From: Iris pallida
Lineage: Eukaryota > Streptophyta > Magnoliopsida > Asparagales > Iridaceae
Length of the DNA stretch: 64,000 nucleotides
Reading direction: 5' to 3'
Assembly: GCA_029216955.1 (NCBI GenBank)
Contig: JANAVB010015604.1
Span: forward strand, 124,001 to 188,000
The notes under the pieces are model-generated. The model did not search any database. It worked only from the letters and a program-made list of their open reading frames with translations, and was not told the DNA's origin. A program made the position numbers and the translations under genes. Below are positions 55,584 through 64,000 of this stretch, piece by piece; the first letter of the stretch is position 1; each line of letters starts with the position of its first letter.

Positions 55584-55658
55584 CTGACCAAACTAATTAG
55601 CAAACAAGATCCAACAATTAAAAAAAATAAATCCAAAATTTACGGGTTTTACATTTTT

Positions 55659-56960
55659 TTTATATAAATGCATTTAGTTTTAGGATGAGTAGTTTTCAAG
55701 AGAAAATTTCGGTAGTAGCTATTAAAGGAATTCATATTTCGAGTCACTTTTGAGGGATCAAACAAAAGAATTTAGTACTAAAATTTTAGAGGTATATTAT
55801 TATCCCTCCTAGCTTTCCAAAACATATTATCAATCCCGAAATAAACTTCGCTTGTCCTCTAAAATAATTCAAGCAAAAATATAGATTACAGCAATATATG
55901 TCCCTAGTAATTTTTTTATAACTCCTAGATTATTTATTATTTTTGAATGAAACATTTTTTATGATAAACCTAACATCTAGGACTAATAGAATCTGAAAGT
56001 AGATCATTAAATTATTATATGGGATTAGCTATAATTCTTGCAAAATACTCTTCCTTGTTCTAATCTAGTCAGAATTTAGTCAATTTGGAAAGATCATAAC
56101 TCTCAATTGGATGAGTAATTTTATATGAAGTTTTAGTATGTCATAATGAATATGTTATAGACAACGACGCTGGCTGTTATGGTTAGGGTCTCATTCAATT
56201 GGAAAGATCATAACTCTCAATTAGATGAGTAATTTTATATGACATTTTAGTATGTCTATAATGAATATGTACTTAAATATATTTATTTTACCAACATAGT
56301 TAGTCCTAACTCTAAATATCCTAACCATAACCCTAATTAACAATAAAAATCAATTATAAATATATAAGACGTATGAGACCCTAACTATAACAATACTTAA
56401 TAGTAACTAAAATATGAATATTAACTCTCAATTTGATGGGTAATTTTATATGAAGTTTTAGTATGTCTATAATGAATATATTGTCGAGGGGGGAGCTGGG
56501 ACAAGTTAGCCAACGACGCCGGCTGTTATGGTTAGTGTCTCATTCAATTGGAAAGATCATAACTCTCAATTGGATGAGTAATTTTATATGAACTTTTAGT
56601 CTGTCTATAGTGAATATGTACTTAACTATGTTTATTTTACCAAAATAGTTAGTCCTAACTCCAAATATCCTAACCATAACCCTAATTAACAATAAAAATT
56701 AAAGACAAATATAGGAGTCGTATGAGACCCTAACCATAAAAATACTTAATAGTAACTAAAATATGAATATTAACTCTAAATCTATTTACCTATATAAATA
56801 TAGGAGACATATGGGACTTTAGAGAGTCGAGTCGGTGAGGGAGTGAGTACCGCAGCGTAGGCTGAGGAGCAAAAGGAGGAATCCGCCCGAGGAGGGGCTC
56901 GCGTCTGATTTTGTCGAGGGAGGAGCTAGGACTAGTTAGCCAACGATGCTGGCTGTTACA
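55659..56960 (-). repeat. LTR-like block with about 349-bp tandem repeats
   Basis: A unit containing 'caacgacgctggctgttatgg' and 'tcaattggaaagatcataac' begins near 56162 and again near 56511, with a partial third start at 56941. On the minus strand the right edge reads TGTAACAGCCAGC, directly after a polypurine motif (56961-57000), so this looks like the 3' LTR of a minus-strand chromovirus. The left edge was not found. Confidence 0.45.
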
Positions 56961-57050
56961 CTCCTTCCGAAAAAATTGTTCGTCCTCACACCGATTTTAC
57001 CAAATCGTTCGTCCTCGCTGGGCGTGATACCGTATGAGTCTGGAGTTGCA
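56961..57050 (-). other. Polypurine region of a truncated minus-strand chromovirus
   Basis: The minus strand reads GAGGACGAAC twice, then AATTTTTTCGGAAGGAG and TGTAACA. This is the same arrangement as before the other chromovirus 3' LTRs in the window. The internal coding region is absent. Confidence 0.5.
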
Positions 57051-58171
57051 CTCGTACAAGACAATATGACAGGTTCTCAAAATGGTTATCTTTGATTTAG
57101 CATTAGCAGCGGAAGAAAACAGAGTATACAAAACAATTCTCTTTATTTGATAAGAAGCATAATTACAAGGCTTTGAACAGCTCAATTGAATCATGTCAGA
57201 TTTGGCTTACAATACTCAAGTTATCTCTTACCTACAAAGGATTTAATCGTTTCATACATCATGTCTTCTATATCTCGGCCGCATCCTCATGTTGCAAGTC
57301 CAAGCGTCAATACGATCGCACGTCTCAATACGCTATGGCATTCCATGCCTCAGCGCATTCAAGCGAAGCTCTGCCGCGAGCAGTCCTTTCTTTGTAACCT
57401 GCAAGAAATCTGGTGGGGGATCAGTACTAATCCTCTCACGTATTGATAAGACCCACTTTACTAAATTGACATTAAGTAATGTATTGATTCATGCAACATA
57501 CAAATTATTGATCTTTCTATCTTTGCCTTAGGATCAATTTTATGACATATTCGAAAGTAGTAAAGGATGTATTCATGGCAAGCATGTTATATTTGATTCA
57601 TGTAAGCAAGCCTGCGGCATATAGAAATCTCGTGTTTGTTTCGTGGCGCGACTTCTTACCAACATTGACGTACTCACCCTTGTATCGACGCAATGTGAAT
57701 ATGCCTACCATCCTTCCCTATCATGTTATAAGTGCTTTGTGCAGGATCTCTGTGTGCTTTCACTTCTGCCCACCAGTCCTTATTTATATGACAGTTACTG
57801 GTATTGCAAGCCATAATGTACATTTCACAATGGTACGACGATGACTACTTCAGCCTGGGTTGCTAACCCCAAGCCCTGAAGTACTTCCGAACGATATCGG
57901 TATTTGTGGGGCTCTATTTTCATATATATATTTATATATATTGGTAGGTCGCAAGCCTAACAGATTGAAATACCCCACACAATACCCATCTCAAATTCCC
58001 TTTCTAGATCGAACTGTCCCGACATCCGGCCTACCACGTTCGAGGGATAAACATACTATAACTCCTCTTTCCAAAATTTTTAAATTTTTATTTATTTACT
58101 TTACTTTTCTTATTTTGAAATAAACCACCTTTGAAATGTCTAAACGTTATTTTATGATTAATGTGTATTTC
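57051..58171. other. Unassigned, LTR-like DNA
   Basis: No gene. On the minus strand a splice-acceptor-like block (cccccaccagatttcttgcag ending near 57401) is followed by a GC-rich stretch, resembling the acceptor module of the other LTRs. A TATA-rich stretch lies at 57930-57950. Edges are unknown. Confidence 0.3.
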
Positions 58172-58673
58172 TGTAACACCCAATTTTCTAAAATGAGGAT
58201 AATTTTAAAATTTTGTAATTTTAATCATTTATTAATTTGACATTTAAATCATGATATAATTTTTGATAATTTTTAAATCATTTTAAAACTATTTAAAATT
58301 ATGACTTGTGATTTTGATGTTTTGCTAGTGAAACCCTAGAGACTGTTTGACCGAGAGCCTAACCATGTGATTAGGATGTTTTATGTCATTTCTGGCCTAA
58401 GGATATTTTGCATTTGACCTCTTTAAATTATTTTGATATTTATTGCGTTGGTGATTGTTGATTTTGACCTTTGATATGTGTGATTTTGTGATGCTTTTGT
58501 GTCCGTAGCGGACACGTATCAGTTTTTATTTACAAATGTTTGATGTGCCTCAAAGAGATTTTTTTATTGCTGATTTTTTTTGAAAAGTATTTGAATGAGA
58601 TTGTTTTCTTCATGTGTTTCCTGTGATTGCTTTGTTTTAATTTCGAGGACGAATTTTTTAAGGTGGATAGATT
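58172..58673 (+). other. Start of an AT-rich LTR, followed by chromovirus 3' remnant
   Basis: TGTAACACCCAATTTTC at 58172 looks like an LTR start. Its AT-rich style resembles 61742-62430, so a later element may have split it. From about 58480 the sequence changes to a chromovirus 3' end: GTGTCCGTAGCGGACAC hairpin, then TTTCGAGGACGAATTTTTTAAGGTGGATAG just before the next LTR. The junction is not sharp. Confidence 0.4.
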
Positions 58674-61600
58674 TGTCACCCCAGTTTTCAGAAACAGGGG
58701 TATTTTTGTCATTTTATATTTTTGAATATTTTTGAAATTTATTTTATTATTTATGATATTATTTTGGGGTTGAAATGTATTTTATTATTTATGATATTGT
58801 TTTGGGGTTATTTGAGTCGGTTCGAATTTCAACTCAATCCGACTTGAAACGGGGACACGGGGGGGTAGTTTGACTCTAGTGGGACCCACACACTAGTTAG
58901 ACATGGCCCACATGATATTAATTTTAGTCCACAGGATATTAATTTTAGTTAGTAGTTAGACTAATTATTTACATATAGGTTCAGTTTAATTAGAGACTTA
59001 AACCTAGACTAAATTGACCTCAACCTTTAACCCATTCCTAATTTAAATCAAATAAATTAGTGGAGGGCATTTTGGACATTCAAATAGGGGACACCTTACC
59101 CTTTTTGGGCAGCCACTTATGGAGGGGATAAGGAGTGAGTCACTCCTTCATTCATTTATTTTCATCCACTTTCTCTCTCTTGTTCTTCCACAAATTAATT
59201 TAGAGATGAACTTCCATTGATTTGATCTTTAAATCAACCCCTTCTTCCACCAAATCTTCTTTATTTCTCTTCTACTCCATGGTTAGAGGGTGCTATCCAA
59301 GTTTGGGAGGATTCGAAGCTCGTTCGTGTCCTTTTGGAATCTCTACGTGTCGGTGCCGTATCGGAAGGCTTTTCCTTTGAATCTCTCTCCAGGAAGGTAT
59401 AATCTTTCCTCTAATCCATCCCTACATGCATATAGAAATATTTTGAACCCATAGAAATGACCCCCATGGTTGTATCTCCATTTGTGTCCATTTTGTGTCC
59501 ATTTGGAGGTCATAGGAGTGTCCTTTGTGTTGTGGTTGTGTCCATGTGGGAAAATCCCAAATTTGGACACACTGTGTGTTGTTGTTATGTATGAATGAAT
59601 CATTACATATTTAATCTCATATTTTTGTATTGGAGATGTGTTGTATAGTGTCTCATATATATATATTAGTGTAGAGAGTGAGTTCTTGATATATTATGTT
59701 ATATACTTGTGTTTCTTTTGCCTCAAACTACCTAAATTCGTCATAATTTTTATCCACGTTTTTAGTAGATAGAGCAATGCATGAAATGATATGAATATAC
59801 AATGTATGCATATGTATAAAACATGTAGGTAATGCATAGATGCATGAATGAAATGAAAGTTTGCAATATGTTAATATAAATACAAGTATCTAATATGCAT
59901 GAATGTAAGTATAATATAATACAAGTATACATGTATGCATCATGTAAATGTAATATACATGATATGTATGTATACATGTATACAAGGTAAGTATGTATGT
60001 ATGTATTCTATAAACTGAGTTAACCTATAACCTTTTACACACATGCATTCATACACCCTTTGATATCATGTATCTCATGTCACATACACCTACCTATCAC
60101 TTAATTTTAGAACATTAACACATATCCTTTCACACACATGCCAAACACACACATACTCACTTACTCTTTTACCTCTCTTTCTCTCTCTATATATATATAT
60201 GTATGTGCCTATATATATAGCTTTCCTATATATATCGATGTATATGAATATGTAAATGTGAATAATATATATACATTATATGACTAAGTTTGCGTGCCTT
60301 GTTAGCTTATGGTTTAGTTTTGTGCTTGGTTTAGCAAGTGACTTAGGCTATGAGTTAGTAGCTATCTTGGATATTTGATTTGCATATACTTAGTTTGTTT
60401 AGACCTAGAATAACTTGTTTGACCTAATTTAGACTTGTTAGACCTAATTTGACCATAGTTGACCTAGGTTTGACTTTCAGGGTTGACCAATAGTTGACAT
60501 TGGTCTAAATTGACCTAGAATCATGTAGAATGCATAATAGAACTTCATATTGCCATTTTGGACTTATTGTGACTTGTGCTGTTCTGATTAGGAGCCAGAC
60601 ACCTCTTCTCGAATATTATATTTACTTTGGACATTCAGACACCAGGCGAGTACATTCTCTGATCAATTTATATCCTGTTAGAATTATTTTCCTGCTTTAG
60701 ATTACTTTACTTGATGTTGTCACGTTGGTAAAACGGATTAGTACTATATGGATCCATTCTTGAGATGTTATCCCCTCAGGGAGCATCGTATACTACATGT
60801 TCTGTGCGTTTCACTTACATGGTGTATCACTATGCTTCACGGTTCTTCGATCACTTGTGACATGTACTCTCATGATCACAGAGTCTTCCCAGAATCACCC
60901 CATTTATGGGCATTCCCAGAATCACCCCATTGTGGGCATTCCCAGAATCACCCATTTATGGGCTATTCATGTATCACCCCTTGTGGACCTTTGCATGGAA
61001 TCATAACATAACCTGTTTGTATCATTGTGTATTGATTGGGGGTACGGGGGAGTAGAAGTAGACATGTGAATAATATCCAAGTAATGTAGTTCCCAGAATC
61101 ACTCCATAGTATAGTTCCCAGAATCTCCTATGCCATTCACATGTTTATATTGTACTCTGACTCACTAGCCACTGTTAGTTCTCTACTTATAGTAGATATT
61201 TCTATTACAGTTCTCTCTCTGTTTACATATTGTATTTCTTTCAGATCATGTATCTTACTTTACTGCATGATTATATTTTCTAACCTGCTATGATCTGTTG
61301 AGATGTACTGTGCTCGCTCCTGTCCTGACTGGACCTGTTGATAAATTTTACAGATATCTTGGAGCTTGCCTGCTAGCCTAGAGGAAACACATTAGAGGTT
61401 GTTTAGTTAGCTATTTTCAGTTGTCTGGAGTTGTATTTACTTTATGGATTACTGTATTTGAGCTTTGAGACGTATTTTTGGGTTTGTGTATCTTAGACAC
61501 TTAGACTTCTATTTGCTGTATCTCTTTTGGATTTCATGTTTTATCTATCTTCCATTATGCTCTACCTTAGATGTGATTGAGTTTACATCCTGCTATGTCA

Positions 61601-61741
61601 CCCCCATTCGGGGAGTATAAACTGCTTAGCATTATATTGTTAGATATTGTGACCTAGGACAGCGTTCTACTACCGACACTGCGGCGTAGGCTGGACGTTG
61701 TTACGTTCTCGTACCCTAACCCTAGGGTGCGGTTCGTGACA
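58674..61741 (+). repeat. 3' LTR of a truncated chromovirus (3068 bp)
   Basis: TGTCACCCCAG...GGTTCGTGACA. The right 1.2 kb is clearly related to the 17500 and 26687 LTRs (for example cgacactgcggcgtaggctgg and the acceptor module). The left part is different. A possible donor (ccaggaag/gtataa near 59397) and the acceptor tttacag (61353) are present, but the acidic frame is lost after the acceptor. The polypurine tract lies directly before it, so it is a 3' LTR whose body is deleted. Confidence 0.8.
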
Positions 61742-63139
61742 ATTTCAAAACTAGTTTAAACTTTATGGTTTGAAAAGTACTATTAGGTTTTTAAAAAATA
61801 TTTATTCTCGAAATCGAATATTTTGTATTGCAAAAGATGTAAATATTTGGACTTTCTAACTAAGGACTTTGAAGGTGGTTTTAGAAAAAAATAAATAATT
61901 GCTATTAATAAAAAGATTTGTTAAAGATATTTTAAATAGAATTTTTGGATTTATAAAAATATATTTTAAAATTGTTTTGATAATATCATTATATTTAAAT
62001 TACTAGGATGACTATTTATTTGAATTTAGATTGATAATATTAAATGTTATTACGGTAGTAGTCAACTATTTGATTAAGAATTCAATGTCGATGATTTAAA
62101 TTGTTTGATAATATCGAATATATACTTTAAATATTTTATGACAATCATTACATAATTGCGATCAGATCAATTTTTGTTTAAACATTATTTGATTTGGATT
62201 TGAATTTATATAATTTAAACTTTTGATAAAATTAGATGATTATTTAAATTGGTATATTTATCTACGAATAGATTAGATTTGATTGGATTATTTTAAGTTT
62301 GATATTAATTTAAATTAAATATTATTATCTGCTAATAGATTTTGATTAAACTAATTTGTTTTGAAGTTTACTTGAATTTAAAATTAAAGGGAAGAATTAT
62401 CTATAATGACTATTAAGCCTTATCGGATTAAGAGTTGCTTGCCTATTTAAGGAGCCTCTTCCTCCTAAATTTCTCTTATCTACCACAACTCAAAAACCCT
62501 ACCCACATCCATTGTGAATCGTGTTCGTGTCCATCTACGTTACTTCCATTATTATTACATATATATTTTCCAATTCCGTGTCAGACACATCCCGACACTT
62601 CATCGCAAAACCACGGACACGTGTCCGATAAAACCGACGGCAAGGCACAAATCCCTAACCCTAATTCCCGAAAATCCCTAATCCCCAATCCTAATTCCCA
62701 ATTTTGGAAACCCTAACCCTAACCCTAATCCTAAATTTGGCCGAAACCTTAGCCTGGTAAAAACCATCGCCTCCACCGCAGCGGCTGCCCAGATCTACGT
62801 GACCTCGCGCTAGGCCCCGTCCGCTACCTAGCAAGACAGAATCCAACCCTCAGATCAGCGCCTCTCGACAAACCCCTCGGCCACCTCACCTCTCCACCTT
62901 GTCCTTTGACTCCGCCATCGAGCATCATCACTCCCATCTACTACCACCACGTCCAGCAGGCCAACCAAACACCACTCCCCGACCATCTCTCCTTGTCATG
63001 ACCAAAACCCTCGACTACCCAAACTACCTTGTCCACCGTCACTACTCATATCCCTGTTCTTTTTTTTGCCACCTCCTTCTACGTCGCGTTCACGACCAGC
63101 CCCATCATCGCCACAATTATTAGGACCACCCTGCCGCAT
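61742..63139 (+). other. AT-rich DNA and promoter/leader-like stretch
   Basis: 61742-62430 is AT-rich and stop-filled. A tatttaagg TATA-like site at 62440 is followed by a C-rich leader with telomere-like CCCTAA repeats (62709-62735) and GTGTCC/GGACAC words (62520-62630). Together with 58172 this may be one LTR, or a promoter with leader, split by the element in between. No confirmed coding region. Confidence 0.35.
62709..62735. repeat. Short telomere-like (CCCTAA)n
   Basis: Three to four CCCTAA units with one variant. Short runs like this are common in plant leaders, so this is not evidence for a telomere. Confidence 0.8.
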
Positions 63140-64000
63140 TGTCACACCCCAGAACCAGAATACTGGAGAGCGGGAGACAGACACAGCTGGCTACGTATAT
63201 TGAAATGCAACCCTCCTCGCAATACAGTTACGACTGTCTGGATGCATGAGTGTTTATCTATAAGCCATCAGTCTTTTATGGTCATGAGCAAGCCTAGTGT
63301 CTTAATCTTAAGTAAGCAAATAATTGTTACAAGATGTTACATCATCAGACATACAAAGTAAGGCATCCCAAATATTACATATTCAAATGATCATGAAGCT
63401 AGTCATACAAAATGCGAGGACTAGCAATAGTTAAGTCATACATGATCAACTCTAGGATTTGTCAATTATGTTACAGCCCTTAGACGGATAGAAATAAAGT
63501 TGCAACACGAGCTAACACATGCTTGGCGGCTAAATGCCTCAAAAGAAATAATTTATAATAGACTGGGAGAGCAAAATAAGAAAACCCACTCATTGCCTCA
63601 GTTACGTCTAGTGTTCACCATCTAGCTGGAAGGCAGGTAGATCCTCGGGTGCTACTTTAAAATCTGGCCATACAAAACCAGCTGGGTCAGACCCCAGAAA
63701 AGAGCAAGTACCACAAGGGAGGCTCCACTTGGGAACTAAAACCATCTTATAAAGAATATAAGAACAGATAAAAGAATATATTGATAATAACATAAACGGC
63801 AAGAGTTAAAGTGAACATACTTACTTGCATCAGAAAAACAAGAGGTAGAATATAATTCCCAGGTTAATCATGAGACAATCATTCAGGCACGGTTAATCAA
63901 GTCCTACGACTTGCTATCATTAGTTAACTAGGGTTATCACAGGCCTAGTTACTAACAGGATGCAGTTGAGATATTTTTCTCAGTCACAAGCCTTGCAGAC
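63140..64000 (-). repeat. Partial chromovirus-like LTR, minus orientation, cut by window end
   Basis: The left edge TGTCACACCCC equals the minus-strand LTR end GGGGTGTGACA. On the minus strand an acceptor (tatggccag, 63664-63665) follows a TCTGAC branch-like word and leads to a short frame to TAG at 63608 (VAPEDLPAFQLDGEH), the same plan as the other LTRs. The rest lies outside the window. Confidence 0.6.

Larger units (their letters stand above)
39033..55653 (-). mobile_element. Tekay/Del-like chromovirus on the minus strand, interrupted by a CACTA element
   Basis: LTRs 52791-55653 (5') and 39033-41817 (3') with edges TGTAAAACCC...GGGTCGTGACA on the minus strand. Flanking 5-mers are both ttttt (39028-39032 and 55654-55658), a low-complexity TSD. 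Gag, protease, RT, RNase H and integrase read right to left. The chromodomain is split by the CACTA element 42019-48048. A rough look at the first 140 bp of the LTRs shows about a dozen differences, nearly all transitions, so it is older than the 17500-30822 element. Confidence 0.93.
52791..55653 (-). repeat. 5' LTR of the minus-strand chromovirus (2863 bp)
   Basis: Pairs with 39033-41817. Contains a minus-strand TATA box (ctatataaatctcc near 55195-55207), a GC-rich leader (54880-55140), an AAT microsatellite (55527-55582) that is short in the other LTR, and the acceptor plus acidic frame at 53032-53153. Confidence 0.93.

Noticed and set aside
55403..55667. Poly-Asn and poly-Leu frames
   Set aside because: AAT microsatellite inside an LTR, read on both strands.
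62709..62735. Telomere or ancient telomere fusion
   Set aside because: Only three to four CCCTAA units in a leader-like stretch, a common plant feature.

Overview
The window looks like repeat-dense nuclear DNA from a flowering plant with a large genome. Evidence: plant-type LTR retrotransposons (Ty3/gypsy Tat clade with two RNase H domains, and chromodomain-bearing Tekay/Del-like chromoviruses), two CACTA (En/Spm) DNA transposons, a Tourist-like MITE, and a captured exon pair of a plant TBL/PMR5 acetyltransferase gene. I see no intact host gene, no rRNA and no CRISPR; tRNA genes were not systematically scanned. The species cannot be named from sequence alone.

Layout: 1-1412 unassigned, promoter-like DNA plus a TA microsatellite. 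1413-4694 is the 5' part of a CACTA element (subterminal TAGCGACGTT repeats, long intron, broken TNP2-type transposase). About 4821-38464 is a very large Tat-clade retrotransposon: 5' LTR (left edge lost), PBS, leader, gag-protease-RT-RNase H-second RNase H-integrase, a spacer, an antisense gene with a plant-mobile-domain-like region and a coiled-coil tail, and the 3' LTR. A solo-LTR-like block (8515-9950) and a complete chromovirus (17500-30822, LTRs about 4.1 kb, TSD ctacc/ctgcc) sit inside it. 38465-39032 is microsatellite and AT-rich DNA.

39033-55653 is a minus-strand chromovirus (TSD ttttt). Its chromodomain is split by a complete CACTA element (42019-48048, TSD att), which carries two exons of a TBL gene with their intron and has a MITE (46293-46752, TSD tta) inside it. 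55654-64000 is a mosaic of LTR pieces: an LTR end with about 349-bp tandem repeats, a 3' LTR remnant with polypurine tract (58674-61741) lying inside a different AT-rich LTR-like region, and the start of another minus-orientation LTR at 63140.

The elements are decayed, and the coding regions are broken mostly by single nonsense changes of C-to-T/G-to-A type. The most interesting signals are: (1) the antisense gene of the Tat element together with an antisense TATA box and short start exon inside its LTR; (2) a conserved 3' splice-site module followed, in several families, by a short acidic reading frame, seen in the LTRs of several chromovirus families; (3) the CACTA element with a captured, intron-bearing TBL fragment inside a chromodomain; (4) short words (ATGCGCC; GTGTCC/GGACAC) strongly over-represented in particular elements.
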